Shown here: positions 28,126 to 38,283 of the stretch, one piece after another | How positions within the stretch are numbered: the first letter of the stretch is position 1 | Layout of the letters: the number at the start of each line of letters is the position of its first letter | Assembly (NCBI GenBank): GCA_029838195.1 | Contig: JALGVJ010000010.1 | Location: forward strand, 1-64,000 | DNA: 64,000 nt | DNA from: Promethearchaeota archaeon | GTDB lineage: Archaea; Asgardarchaeota; Lokiarchaeia; Sigyniarchaeales; SOKP01 | Reading direction: 5' to 3' | Translations under genes and position numbers: made by a program | The notes under the pieces: generated by a model | What the model was told of the DNA's origin: nothing | Seen by the model: the letters and a program-made list of their open reading frames with translations, nothing else | Databases searched by the model: none

Positions 28126-28376
28126 TTCTTGATATCCCTTCTTAAAATTTTAAAAAGTTTATCCAGATATTATTTTACATGCATGTTAAAAAGATTTCCA
28201 AGTAATTGATAATATAAAGGCATCTTTAAAAAAATAGTTTTAAATACCATGATTATGTTAATTCCATTATATTATATAATTGAAATGGTTTATTTATTTC
28301 AATTAACCAATCAATTCCATCTTTCTGAAGATATTGAGTTCCATTAATAGCATTTAATAAAACCCCCTAAGAATGT

Positions 28377-28988
28377 ATGATTATTGAAAAATCTAAAATA
28401 TCAAAAAATTTTCAAAACGGAATTTATTTTTCTTGTCATCAATGCGGCACGTGTTGCCGAGGCTTAAACGAGGGGGAAGTTTACATCTATTTAGATGATA
28501 TCAATCGACTCATAAAATTTTTAAGGAAAAAAGGAAAACATTACACGCAAAAAAGTTTCGCAAGAAAGTACCTTAAAATTACATCCCAAGGAATGTTCTG
28601 GAAAGATTCCACTTCTTCGAAGAAAGGGAGGATCTATAACTTGGACACTTTAGGGTTAAAATTCACAGGAGATGATGATCATTGTTATTTTCTAAGCGAA
28701 GATAATACTTGTATGGTTCATGAAGCCCGGCCCTTCCAATGTCGGGCCTTTCCAATTGGTTGGAACATGCTCATGAATAATTATACTAACTTGCGAGAAT
28801 ATTCAAAAAAATGTCCTGGTTTAAAAGGCACATTAGAAAATAAGGGCAAATATTATTCTAAAGAAGAAATCATTAAATGGACCCAAAAAGAATTTGAAAT
28901 GGAATATAATTATTTCTTAGCCATGAAAAAAAATGGATTTGACATTTTTAAGGTATATAAATTTCTACCACGAGATATAGAATGTTGA
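28377..28988 (+). CDS. YkgJ-family (UPF0153-type) cysteine-cluster protein
   Basis: A 203-aa protein. Cys motifs SCHQCGTCCRG (about 20-30) and HEARPFQCRAFPIGW (about 115-129) define the Zn/Fe-binding YkgJ family. The biochemical role of the family is poorly known. It stands alone upstream of hdrA, on the same strand with a 230-bp gap. Confidence 0.85.
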   Translation: MIIEKSKISKNFQNGIYFSCHQCGTCCRGLNEGEVYIYLDDINRLIKFLRKKGKHYTQKSFARKYLKITSQGMFWKDSTSSKKGRIYNLDTLGLKFTGDDDHCYFLSEDNTCMVHEARPFQCRAFPIGWNMLMNNYTNLREYSKKCPGLKGTLENKGKYYSKEEIIKWTQKEFEMEYNYFLAMKKNGFDIFKVYKFLPRDIEC

Positions 28989-29219
28989 GTGGTGTTAATG
29001 AATTCTTGTATTCATTCGTATAAAATTATTTAAAGATATAACTCTTTTTTCTCAAATCTTTAGATTATAAATAAAGAACGAAGTTCAGTTTTATTATGCA
29101 ATCGATAATATATTTTTCTTGAAAACATTTTAATCAACTGTAATTAGATACTAAATATACTAAAATTAATTATCATTTTTCCATATCATCACGACCAATT
29201 TGAGAGAGAATTAAAGAAC

Positions 29220-31610
29220 ATGAAGATCGGGCTATTTGTTTGCCATTGTGGCAAAAATATTTCGGGAACCATCGATATTGATGAGCTAATGAATTATTTC
29301 AAGCAAGTTCCGGATGTAATCATATTTGAAGATCAATATTTATGTTCTGAATTAGGGTTAAATAAGATCATTGAACAAGTGCAAGAAAAGAAGATTGAAA
29401 GAATAGTTATTGCGGCTTGCTCTCTTAAATTACATGGATTATTATTTCAAAAAACGATTGAAAGAGCAGGAATTAACCGTTTCTTAATTTCTTTCGCAAA
29501 CATCCGCGAGCAAAACTCTTGGGTTCATTCTGACAATCCTAAAAAAGCTACTAAGAAGGCGATTGATCAAATTAAGATGGCAATCGAACATGTAAAGCTT
29601 TTGGAGCCATTAGAAGTAAATAAAGCATCCATCACGCCTTCTGTTTTAGTAATTGGAGGGGGCGTTGCCGGGATTAAAGCAGCTCTCTTGGTAGCGGATG
29701 CGGGATATAAAGTATATTTGGTAGAAAGAGAACCCACGATCGGAGGGCACATGGCATTATTTGATAAGACATTTCCGACTTTAGATTGCTCTATTTGTGT
29801 TCTTGGACCGCTCATGACGGAGGTAAAAGATCATCCTAATATTGAGTTATTAACATATTCAGAAGTAAAAAAAGTTGATGGATTTATAGGGAATTTTGAG
29901 GTCTCCATTCTGAAAAAGCCCCGATATATCGTAGAGGAAAATTGCGTAGGATGTTTTGATATTTGTAGAGAGGTGTGCCCTATTGAAATAAATAGCAGTT
30001 TTTTCCCAAGAAAAGCCATTGATGTACCATATCCTCAAGCCATTCCCCTTTATCCCACGATCATAGAAGAAGCTTGTATAGGATGTAAAGCGTGTGAACA
30101 AGCTTGTGATAGAGACGCTATAGATTTTGATCAAGAGCCGAAAGAGCTAAAAATTCAAGTGGGATGCATCATCGTTGCAACAGGATATGATACTTTTGAT
30201 CCGTCCTTATTAGGAGAACTGAATTATCACAAATATCCTAATGTCATCACGACCATGGAGTTAGAGCGATTATTAAATAATGATGGTCCTACTAAGGGAA
30301 GAGTAATAGTACCTTCAAATGGCCTTCCACCTAAAACAGTTTCATTTATCCTCTGTGTGGGCTCGCGAAACAAAAAAATTCATAGGGAATATTGTTCCCA
30401 AGTTTGTTGTAATGTAGCGATAAAACAAGCTGTTTTAATAAAAAAAGAATATCCGGACGTGAACATTAACATTTTTTATAATGATATAAGAGCCGTGGGT
30501 AAAAACTGTGAAGAATTTTATAATAGAGCTAGGGAGCAATTTGGAATTCGGTTTATAAAGAGTAATATATCCACCATCTTGAAACACGATACCATGGATA
30601 AACTGGTTATAAGAGGAGAAGATATCATCGAGGATAGAATTTTTGAAAGTTTGACAGATTTAGCCGTTTTAGCCGTAGGGATCGAGCCTGCAAGAGGTTC
30701 GGATGAATTAAGCCAAATTTTAAATATTTCTCAAGATCCTAACGGCTTTCTGTTAGAACGACATTTAAAAATGAAACCCTCGGAAACCTCTGTTAGTGGA
30801 ATTTACATTGCGGGAGCTATTCAAGGCCCTAAAGATATCCCCAATAGCATTTCGCAAGCAGAAAGTGCTGCTGCTAAAGCTATAGCTTTAATTTCAAGAG
30901 GAGAGATTGAATTAGATCCTTATATCGTTCGTTACATTAAAGAAAAATGCACTCTTTGTAGATTATGCGAAAATATTTGCGCTTTTAATGCGATAACCAT
31001 CAAGGAAAATCAATTATATTTAACTAATGCTAATTGCACTGGATGTGGGGCGTGTGCCGCCATGTGTCCTGAAAACGCGCTCTACATTCCTGGCTTCAAA
31101 AAAGAGCAGTTCTCTTCACAATTAAAATCATTATTAGAGAAGAAAAGCGAGTATCCACTGATCGTGGGATTTTTATGCAATTGGTGTGCCTATGCGGGAG
31201 CGGATTTGGCGGGCACCAGCAAATTAACATATCCAACTAACATCAGAACATTAAGAGTGATGTGTACGGCGATGATAGATCCCGCCCTTGTACTTGAAGC
31301 TTTCTTTCAAGGAGCTGATGGTGTTCTAATTGCTGGCTGTTATGAGCAAGACTGTCATTATAATACGGGTTTCATTAAAGCAAAAACGAGATATGAAAGT
31401 ATTCGGGAAATCTTAGCAGAAGCAGGGATCAACGAAAAACGAGTTAGAATTGAGAGCATTTCGGCAGGGGAGGGAGAAAAACTCGCACGAATAGTAAAGG
31501 AATTCAAGGAAGAACTCATTAGACTGGGACCCCTTACCCCTCATGAATACGAAAGGATGGTACAAGTTCCCGAAAAAATGAAAGAATCTGCCCGACTAGA
31601 TGAAATATGA
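29220..31610 (+). CDS. hdrA: HdrA-MvhD fusion, heterodisulfide-reductase-type electron-bifurcating subunit
   Basis: A 796-aa protein. The N-terminal HdrA region begins GLFVCHCGKNI. The FAD site is VLVIGGGVAGIKAALL (about 143-158). The HdrA cluster segment PTLDCSICVLGP has Cys where some archaeal HdrA use Sec. An inserted ferredoxin-like segment (CVGCFDICREVCP, CIGCKACEQACD) and a second ferredoxin (CTLCRLCENIC, CTGCGACAAMCP, about 578-625) follow. The last 150 residues are an MvhD domain (LCNWCAYAGAD…GCYEQDCHY). HdrA bifurcates electrons between ferredoxin and a disulfide or other acceptor, and MvhD passes electrons from a hydrogenase or dehydrogenase. No HdrB/C is adjacent. It overlaps the next gene by ATGA. 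Confidence 0.93.
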   Translation: MKIGLFVCHCGKNISGTIDIDELMNYFKQVPDVIIFEDQYLCSELGLNKIIEQVQEKKIERIVIAACSLKLHGLLFQKTIERAGINRFLISFANIREQNSWVHSDNPKKATKKAIDQIKMAIEHVKLLEPLEVNKASITPSVLVIGGGVAGIKAALLVADAGYKVYLVEREPTIGGHMALFDKTFPTLDCSICVLGPLMTEVKDHPNIELLTYSEVKKVDGFIGNFEVSILKKPRYIVEENCVGCFDICREVCPIEINSSFFPRKAIDVPYPQAIPLYPTIIEEACIGCKACEQACDRDAIDFDQEPKELKIQVGCIIVATGYDTFDPSLLGELNYHKYPNVITTMELERLLNNDGPTKGRVIVPSNGLPPKTVSFILCVGSRNKKIHREYCSQVCCNVAIKQAVLIKKEYPDVNINIFYNDIRAVGKNCEEFYNRAREQFGIRFIKSNISTILKHDTMDKLVIRGEDIIEDRIFESLTDLAVLAVGIEPARGSDELSQILNISQDPNGFLLERHLKMKPSETSVSGIYIAGAIQGPKDIPNSISQAESAAAKAIALISRGEIELDPYIVRYIKEKCTLCRLCENICAFNAITIKENQLYLTNANCTGCGACAAMCPENALYIPGFKKEQFSSQLKSLLEKKSEYPLIVGFLCNWCAYAGADLAGTSKLTYPTNIRTLRVMCTAMIDPALVLEAFFQGADGVLIAGCYEQDCHYNTGFIKAKTRYESIREILAEAGINEKRVRIESISAGEGEKLARIVKEFKEELIRLGPLTPHEYERMVQVPEKMKESARLDEI

Positions 31611-32143
31611 GTCCTTATTCATTAATTCATGAAGCTCTAACATTCATGGGAAAAAAACATGGTAATCAATTGAGAAAAGATGGGAAAACACCCTACATCA
31701 TTCATCCCATGCGAGTCTTTATTCTTTTAAGGTGGGCGGGGTATTCTGAATTTATGGATGAGAATATGATGGTTGCCGCCTTATTACATGATATTTTAGA
31801 AGATACGGATACTACATCTGGAGAAATTGAAGAAAAATTCGGTCCCGAGATATTTTCTATCGTAATGGAACTAACCAGACCTAAAGGAATGAAAAAAGAA
31901 CAATGGCTAAAATCTTTTGAGACATGCTCAAGAGAGGCAAAAATCATTAAATTAGCCGATAGAATTGATAACCTTATCGATTTGAAGGGCAATCATCTGT
32001 CTAAGAATTGGAAATATTCTTATGCTAAACAAGGAGAAATCATTTTGAAAACGTGTGGCGATGCGGATAAAAAATTAGCCTTGGAATTAAAACGGTGGAT
32101 TCAAGACATTTTAAACGAAAATAACGATATGTCTCCCATTTAA
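31607..32143 (+). CDS. HD-domain phosphohydrolase, SpoT/MESH1-like
   Basis: A 178-aa protein, the size of stand-alone MESH1-type hydrolases. The HD motif is ALLHDILEDTDT (about 65-76) and the distal Asp is in KLADRIDNL (about 125). There is no synthetase, TGS or ACT domain. Relatives hydrolyse (p)ppGpp or NADPH; which applies in this archaeon is unknown. It overlaps hdrA by four bases, so the two are translated from one message. Confidence 0.85.
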   Translation: MSPYSLIHEALTFMGKKHGNQLRKDGKTPYIIHPMRVFILLRWAGYSEFMDENMMVAALLHDILEDTDTTSGEIEEKFGPEIFSIVMELTRPKGMKKEQWLKSFETCSREAKIIKLADRIDNLIDLKGNHLSKNWKYSYAKQGEIILKTCGDADKKLALELKRWIQDILNENNDMSPI

Positions 32144-32197
32144 ATCTCATGGATTCTTTATCAAGTTTTTATTTCATTCCTTCTTTTTAATAGATTA

Positions 32198-33478
32198 ATG
32201 AAAATAAGAGCAATAACGTTCGGCATAAGAGTACCCTTTTTTAAAGATATTACTACTTTTGAATCCATGATTTCTAAGAGATTAACCTATCTCTCAGAAA
32301 TTCACCAGACTTTACGCACGGTATTTGAAAAAAATCATCTTGAGGTTGAGACCGTAAGAATTTGTACTCAACCAATGATTTCTAGTGAAAATAATATGAG
32401 AAGGTTTCTAAATAGAATGCAAGATGTTCACGAGTTCAACGAGAAAATAGAAATCTTACAAGAAAAATGTAATGCCCATGGATTTCACTATTTTGCTTCT
32501 TGCGCGATGTTAGCAGACCAAGTTATTAATATTAAGAAATGTGAAGCGTTTCTTACTTCTACTCTTCCCTCAACATTAAAAACCTTCGATAATTTTTTTA
32601 CTTCTTTGCAAATCAGTTCAACAGCAAATGGATTAAATTTAAAGGGATTAAAATATTGCTGTAAAATAATAAAAAGCTTGGCTCATCCCAATCCATTTAA
32701 TAATCTAAAATTTTGTGTATCCTCCAACGTACCGCCAAATACTCCCTTTTTTCCCGCCGCATATCACGCTTCGGAACATGCGAAATTTTCCCTGGCATTA
32801 GAAATGGCAGATGAAGTGGTAAAAATTTTTGAGAATTATACTTCTCTGACCTTGGTACAACAAGAGTTAAGAAAGAAATTTAATGAAATTTACAATGAAT
32901 TAATTAAAATCTGTGAAAATGGCGCTAAAAAATCGAATGTTAAATTTCATGGCATTGATTTTTCTCCTGCACCCTATCCCACCCTAGAAAAAAGCATAGG
33001 AACTGCGATTGAGAAATTAAATTTTGATCACTTTGGATGCCGAGGATCATTAATTGGAATTGCATTGATTAAAAGTTGCATTCCGAAAAAAGAAAAAGTA
33101 ATTGGATTTTCTGGTTTCATGCAACCAGTTCTTGAAGATTTTATCATTTCAAAAAGGGTAAGTGAAGGAAAAATTTCCCTTGAAGCTCTTTTATTAAATT
33201 CTGCTATATGTGGAACGGGACTGGATTGCATACCCTTACCCCATGATATATCTGAGAGAGAACTCTTTTATATATTGTTAGATCTCTGTACTCTTTCCAT
33301 ATCTTTAAATAAACCTTTAACGGCGAGATTGATGCCAATTAAAGGTAAATTATCGGGAGATGAGGTGGATTTTGATTTTGAATATTTTGCAAAATCAAAA
33401 GTCATGAACGTTCCTCGGCTGATGGATATTAAAAAAAGTGACTTGTTTTATCAAAACGATGACTTTTTCAAATTTTAG
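32198..33478 (+). CDS. DUF711 (UPF0210-like) family protein
   Basis: A 426-aa protein. Segments FFPAAYHASEHAKFSLALEMAD (about 187-208), DFSPAPYP and FGCRGSLIGIALI fit DUF711. Some relatives are annotated UPF0210. No enzymatic function is firmly established; the fold is related to glycyl-radical-like barrels in some descriptions, which I cannot check. It follows the HD gene by 54 nt on the same strand and may belong to the same transcript. Confidence 0.72.
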   Translation: MKIRAITFGIRVPFFKDITTFESMISKRLTYLSEIHQTLRTVFEKNHLEVETVRICTQPMISSENNMRRFLNRMQDVHEFNEKIEILQEKCNAHGFHYFASCAMLADQVINIKKCEAFLTSTLPSTLKTFDNFFTSLQISSTANGLNLKGLKYCCKIIKSLAHPNPFNNLKFCVSSNVPPNTPFFPAAYHASEHAKFSLALEMADEVVKIFENYTSLTLVQQELRKKFNEIYNELIKICENGAKKSNVKFHGIDFSPAPYPTLEKSIGTAIEKLNFDHFGCRGSLIGIALIKSCIPKKEKVIGFSGFMQPVLEDFIISKRVSEGKISLEALLLNSAICGTGLDCIPLPHDISERELFYILLDLCTLSISLNKPLTARLMPIKGKLSGDEVDFDFEYFAKSKVMNVPRLMDIKKSDLFYQNDDFFKF

Positions 33479-33588
33479 GAATAAAATTTTAAATCATCCT
33501 TGCTTATTTCCATGGGATTAATTTAATTATTTAAATGCGTTCATGTATAATAATAATAGAATTAATCAACTGAATTAGGGTTAAAAAA

Positions 33589-34038
33589 ATGAAAAGCAAA
33601 CCTCATTTTAAAAAGGCGGTAGATTATTTTGAAATGATTTTAGAACCAAATTTTGATGCTCCAGACTCACCTTTAGGTAAAATTAAAAAAAACATCATCA
33701 ATGCCAACAATCTTTATGAAGAAATGCTCCAAGAAATTAATAATTTAAGAGATGTTTTATTAAATTATTCAATTAAAGAGCAAGACTCCATGAGTCCAAA
33801 AGAAAAAGAATTATTTCATAAATTTATGACATTCTACGCTACGTGTCCCATTTGCAATAAAAAGAATCACCAAAACTATCTGAAAAGGTTTTATTTTAGT
33901 GATGATCCTAATATCATGCAAATTAAAAATGCGTTAATTAAACTCATGATGATGGAGCCTCAAGAATCTTGGATTCATGTAGGAATTCCATGTTGTGAGT
34001 GTCATGATAAATATTTTAAAGGAATAAATCACGAATGA
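33589..34038 (+). CDS. Conserved-looking protein with a four-Cys metal site, unknown
   Basis: A 149-aa protein. N-terminal about 80 residues are helical. TCPICNKKNH (about 85-94) and PCCECHDKYF (about 134-143) would make a zinc-binding pair across a helical insert. No known family recognised. Confidence 0.55.
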   Translation: MKSKPHFKKAVDYFEMILEPNFDAPDSPLGKIKKNIINANNLYEEMLQEINNLRDVLLNYSIKEQDSMSPKEKELFHKFMTFYATCPICNKKNHQNYLKRFYFSDDPNIMQIKNALIKLMMMEPQESWIHVGIPCCECHDKYFKGINHE

Positions 34039-34057
34039 GCAGAACACGAGAATCAAT

Positions 34058-34432
34058 TCATAAATACTCAATAATTTTTCCTGCTTGAGTTATCTCATAC
34101 TTTACCTCGTCATTTTCATTTTTCTCTTTAATGCAGAGTGCTTTAACAAGAAAATCAAGGTTATATTGAAAAGTATTCTCATCAATCTCGATGCCATTCT
34201 GCTTCATATAAGCATATAAATCTCCTTTTAAAATGCTTTTCTCCCTATTCACTTTTTCTAACATTTTTCGCCGAATGGGATGATTAACGGCTTTTAAATA
34301 GAGACCATGATAATATCGTGAACCTTCCACGGTCTTAAGATATTCCTCAATATTCTCATAATTTCTAAATTCAAACTCATCTGACATCTCTTTCAAGTAA
34401 TTGAAGGATGTGCACAAATTAAATTTTTTCAT
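34058..34432 (-). CDS. Winged-helix (ArsR-like) protein
   Basis: A 124-aa protein. After about 45 residues of helix, AVNHPIRRKMLEKVNREKSI… through KYEITQAGKIIEYL forms a winged helix-turn-helix. The HPIRRKML start resembles archaeal ArsR-like repressors. It lacks metal-binding Cys in the helix. A DNA-binding regulator is likely, with targets unknown. It is convergent with the preceding Cys-protein gene. Confidence 0.65.
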   Translation of the reverse strand: MKKFNLCTSFNYLKEMSDEFEFRNYENIEEYLKTVEGSRYYHGLYLKAVNHPIRRKMLEKVNREKSILKGDLYAYMKQNGIEIDENTFQYNLDFLVKALCIKEKNENDEVKYEITQAGKIIEYL

Positions 34433-34694
34433 GTTGTTTTTCGCATTCCTTGTAAAAAAATCAGAAGAAAATTGCTCAATTTACCCCATGATTTAATGAG
34501 ATAATGATTTTGGAATACAAATCAAGTGTTAAAAATGCATAGTAAGTTTGCTTATAGAAACGAAGATGTATAAAAATAGTGAGTGTTCCTCCTCTTTTTT
34601 ATGAATTTTCATAAAGAAAATAGGAAATTATTTTACAATTTATTTCTTATTCTTACTCGAAAATCTAATAAATTTTAGAGGTTGTCATGTTAAA

Positions 34695-35759
34695 ATGGAT
34701 ATAAATGAAATAAAAAGTTTAATTGGACCTGAAGAAGCAACGGATCTCCTAACACATAAATGCGTGGGCATTCCCAAGGATAAGATACATCTCCCTGGCC
34801 CAGATTACATCGAACGTGTCTGGGAACACTCAGATAGAAATAATCGCGTATTAAATAACATGCATAGATTATTCAATTCTTGTGGACGTTTGGCAGGAAC
34901 CGGTTATCTCTCCATTTTACCCGTGGATCAAGGCGTCGAACATTCTGCTTCCGCCAGTTTTGCCCCCAATCCTCTCTATTTTGATCCAGAAAACATTATT
35001 AAATTAGCCATTGAAGGAGGATGCAACGCCGTGGCCTCGACTCTAGGCATCCTTGGATCCGTAGCCCGACGATACGCCAGGAAAATTCCCTTTATCATGA
35101 AAATCAATCATAACGAGTTGCTGACTAAACCAGAATTATCTGACCAAACCTTATTTGCCAGTGTCGAACAAGCATTCAAGATGGGTGCTGCAGCAGTAGG
35201 AGCAACAATTTATTTTGGCTCTCCTGAAAGTAGACGCCAGATAAAAGAGGTAAGCGAAGCTTTTGAATATGCCCATGAATTAGGATTGGTCTGCATTTTA
35301 TGGTGCTATTTACGCAATAAGAAGGAGTTCATCAAAGATGGGAAAGATTATCACACGTCTAATGATTTAGAAAGCCAAGCTAACTATTTAGGTGCAACAA
35401 TTGAAGCAGATATCATCAAACAAAAAATTTCCACCACTAATAGAGGATTTTTAGAATTAAATTTCGGAAAAACGGATAAATTAGTATATGAAAAACTAGC
35501 CACGGATCATCCCTTAGAATGGAATAGGTATCAAGTAGCCAATTGTTTCATGGGAAGAGTTGGTTTAATAAATTCAGGAGGCGAATCTGGTAAGACAGAT
35601 CTAGCAGATGCCGTGAGAGCAGCAATCATTAACAAGCGAGCTGGAGGGATGGGCCTTATATTGGGCCGAAAAGCTTTCAAGAAGTCAATGACTGAAGGAA
35701 TTAAAATTCTAAATGCCGTCCAAGATGTTTACTTGAACAAGGATATAACTATCGCATGA
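34695..35759 (+). CDS. fbaB: Class I fructose-bisphosphate aldolase (FbaB/DhnA type)
   Basis: A 354-aa protein. [32 protein letters not shown] and [18 protein letters not shown] are typical of the archaeal/FbaB class I aldolase family, whose Schiff-base Lys lies mid-barrel. It cleaves or condenses fructose-1,6-bisphosphate in glycolysis or gluconeogenesis. Length is typical of FbaB. The gene stands alone and connects to the sugar-use genes in the window. Confidence 0.92.
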   Translation: MDINEIKSLIGPEEATDLLTHKCVGIPKDKIHLPGPDYIERVWEHSDRNNRVLNNMHRLFNSCGRLAGTGYLSILPVDQGVEHSASASFAPNPLYFDPENIIKLAIEGGCNAVASTLGILGSVARRYARKIPFIMKINHNELLTKPELSDQTLFASVEQAFKMGAAAVGATIYFGSPESRRQIKEVSEAFEYAHELGLVCILWCYLRNKKEFIKDGKDYHTSNDLESQANYLGATIEADIIKQKISTTNRGFLELNFGKTDKLVYEKLATDHPLEWNRYQVANCFMGRVGLINSGGESGKTDLADAVRAAIINKRAGGMGLILGRKAFKKSMTEGIKILNAVQDVYLNKDITIA

Positions 35760-36004
35760 AGTATTTAATTATTTCACATTTTATTTTTAAGATTGCTAAC
35801 GAGTATTTAATCCCATCTTTCCTCTTATTTATTTTTTAGTTCATGAAAAAGGAACTCTTTTTATCCTAATTTATTTAATAAAAGCATTAATCATTAGTTT
35901 TTATAAAAACTGGACTATGCAAATTATTAAAAGATTAGATTACATTACCTTTATAGATATAGAAAAAATAACTCAAATTTAAAATTATAATGTGAGATTG
36001 AATC

Positions 36005-36799
36005 ATGGGAAAAAATAATGATTTTTATCCTGATCCAAAAAAAAATCCTTATCGTGTTCAACCAGGATATTCTCCCTCCAAGCCATTTCCACCTCAAACT
36101 CCACCGATTCCCTCCACTTCTTCTCAACAAGGCATTAACTTTGATATTCTACGATTATGCCCTAAATGTGGGAAAATAATCAAAATTTCATATAAATTTT
36201 GTAAATTTTGTGGTTTAAACTTGAGTGAGATCCCATCGTTGAAAGATTCTGATGACATTTCCAAGCAGTTGGCTCTTACAGCAATTACCGACCCAGAGTC
36301 ATCAGTAAGAAAAGAAGCGGTTGATACATTGGGTAATTTCAAGGAGTTTTCAGTTTTAGGGGTCTTGACCCATGTACTTCTGAATGATCCTGATGAGAAT
36401 GTAAGAAAAGTTGCGGCGCACGAGCTTGGCGAGCTCGCACACCTTATTTCACTTGATCCATTGACTGCCGCGTTAAAGGATCAATCTCCTAAGGTCAGAA
36501 AGGAAGCTATTGAAGGATTGAAAAAAATTAGAGAAAAAATTAAACCCAAAGAAAAGGAAAAAGAAGAGATAAAAGAAAAAATTAAAGAAAACTCAAGTCC
36601 TACCATTTCAGAACAAAATTTTAACTCAATTCCGAAAATAATGGATGAGCCTAAAGAAATAGAACTAGAAGAAGTCCCGCTAAAAGACACGGATGAGAAT
36701 AAAAAAAGTGAAAATAATCTCGATTTGGAACCAATTGGCGGGGAAAAAGAGACCAAATTGAAAGAAAAAGACGTAGATGAATTACTTGATGAGATATAA
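36005..36799 (+). CDS. Zinc ribbon plus HEAT-repeat protein with acidic tail
   Basis: A 264-aa protein. Residues 1-50 are Pro/Ser-rich and disordered. LCPKCGKIIKISYKFCKFCG (about 52-71) is a zinc ribbon. Two PBS-lyase-type HEAT repeats follow (SSVRKEAVDTLGNF, ENVRKVAAHELGEL, KVRKEAIEGL). Residues 190-264 are highly charged Lys/Glu tail. It is probably a protein-interaction adaptor; no enzyme motif. It opens the 36-45 kb cluster of eukaryote-like domain architectures. Confidence 0.75.
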   Translation: MGKNNDFYPDPKKNPYRVQPGYSPSKPFPPQTPPIPSTSSQQGINFDILRLCPKCGKIIKISYKFCKFCGLNLSEIPSLKDSDDISKQLALTAITDPESSVRKEAVDTLGNFKEFSVLGVLTHVLLNDPDENVRKVAAHELGELAHLISLDPLTAALKDQSPKVRKEAIEGLKKIREKIKPKEKEKEEIKEKIKENSSPTISEQNFNSIPKIMDEPKEIELEEVPLKDTDENKKSENNLDLEPIGGEKETKLKEKDVDELLDEI

Positions 36800-36928
36800 T
36801 TAAATTTTAATGTTCTTTAATAATTCCCTCAAATTATTACCTCAAATTATTATACAATTTTTTCAGAGAAAATAATGAACCATCAATTTTGGTGATGATG
36901 GCTCTTATTTTCATGAAAAATAGTGATT

Positions 36929-38101
36929 CTATGCTTTAGGGATTTCTGGTAATTTTCTTTTTTTAGGAGTGCCTACTCTTTCTTTCTCTTTCTCATTCTT
37001 GAGCACGTTTTCAATAATCTCAATAATCTCGCCTTTTTTTGCTTTGGTAGGCAATTCAATCTTCCTTTCTTTTGCGAAAAGCTTGAGCTCTTTTACTGTC
37101 ATGGGACTAAGATCAAGAGAATTCTTATTGTCGTTTTTAGAATCTCCATTATCCGATGAAGTGGTATCTTTATCACTTACTTTTTCCCTAGTAATTATTT
37201 CGACCGCTTCTACGATGCCTTTATCATCATTAAAATACACGCGAAATAAATGATCATCCAATTCTACCATGTTTTTTGGAAGTGTTTTTAAAGGTTCCCA
37301 TTCCGTTTCTTCCACGTCTTTACCGAACACGTTTACTTTTTTGAAAACAGGAGCATAAAGCTGGTTTCCTAAAATTAAATTTTGTCGCTTATGGTTTTGA
37401 GGAATCTCCGATTTAAGAATCCGGTCTAAAAGCCGTTTTTTATCTTCTTCAAAGAGACCCCCAAAATTCTTACTTTCCTTTCCCGTCGGATAAGGGATGT
37501 ACGTGCGGGTAGGAGGAGGGGTAGTGCGAGCAGGAGAAGGTTTCTTACGCTCCATTGGAGTAATGTTTTTTTTAGAAATTGATATATCTTGCAAGGCTGA
37601 CACATCGATCTTTTGACCCGTCTTCTTCTCTATTTCTTGAAGTGCTGGCGAAAAATATGGCTCAGATTCAGCCTTACCACCGATCTCTTTTGATTCAACG
37701 ACTTTTCCTAAAGCCTCTCCCCGTTCCTTTTCGATGTTGCGAACATATCTCATATCTGCCAGTCGTTCTGTTACTTCCATCGACTTGAGACCAAATGCCC
37801 TTAAAAATTCTTCAACTTCATCTCCTTGGTCCACACTAACGATTTTACACCTATGAAACGCAGCCTCTTTTACTAACTCCTCTTGTAGAGCACTCGCAAT
37901 CCTTGAACTGATGAATCTTTTTCTTACGGGAGATTTTGCTCCTTTCCAAATATAAATTCTTCTGAGTTCTTCCTTCACGATTATAAAAACTTCTTCAGGA
38001 TGTAATATATTTTCTAATTCTTCTTCCGATACGGCTAATCGCACTCTCTCGCCTGTTTCTGAAATGCCAAATACCATGAAATAATCGTACGAGTCGGACA
38101 T
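36929..38101 (-). CDS. Gelsolin-like domain protein with C-terminal SAP-like motif
   Basis: A 390-aa protein. Residues about 28-105 match a gelsolin/ADF-H repeat: LHPEEVFIIVKEELRRIYIWKGAKS, a helix with RFISSRIASALQ, then CKIVSVDQGDEVEEFLRAF. This is the classic D…(I/V)YIWKG…V.QG.E...F pattern. Asgard gelsolins are known to bind actin. A Pro-rich linker leads to a beta-rich stretch (about 215-305). Residues about 334-368 (MTVKELKLFAKERKIELPTK) are SAP/Rho-N-like, a motif that usually binds nucleic acid. The gelsolin-SAP combination is unusual, and actin binding is inference. Confidence 0.78.
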   Translation of the reverse strand: MSDSYDYFMVFGISETGERVRLAVSEEELENILHPEEVFIIVKEELRRIYIWKGAKSPVRKRFISSRIASALQEELVKEAAFHRCKIVSVDQGDEVEEFLRAFGLKSMEVTERLADMRYVRNIEKERGEALGKVVESKEIGGKAESEPYFSPALQEIEKKTGQKIDVSALQDISISKKNITPMERKKPSPARTTPPPTRTYIPYPTGKESKNFGGLFEEDKKRLLDRILKSEIPQNHKRQNLILGNQLYAPVFKKVNVFGKDVEETEWEPLKTLPKNMVELDDHLFRVYFNDDKGIVEAVEIITREKVSDKDTTSSDNGDSKNDNKNSLDLSPMTVKELKLFAKERKIELPTKAKKGEIIEIIENVLKNEKEKERVGTPKKRKLPEIPKA

Positions 38102-38283
38102 GTTCTTCTTTTAATCTAGCATTTGTAATATTAATAATTTCACTCCATTCAGGTTTTTATTAAACTGCTTAATAGAGATTTTTACTTATTTTATATCATT
38201 ACAATAATTTTTTAAAAATTTATATTTATCTGAAAAAAAAGATCGTTAAAAAAATTCAATTTAAATTAGAAAATATTACAATT

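Noticed and set aside
29782-29820. HdrA as a selenoprotein
   Set aside because: The position where some archaeal HdrA carry Sec is a Cys codon here, and no in-frame TGA exists.
36481-36756. 91-aa minus-strand ORF
   Set aside because: Antisense of the charged tail of the zinc ribbon-HEAT gene; low complexity.
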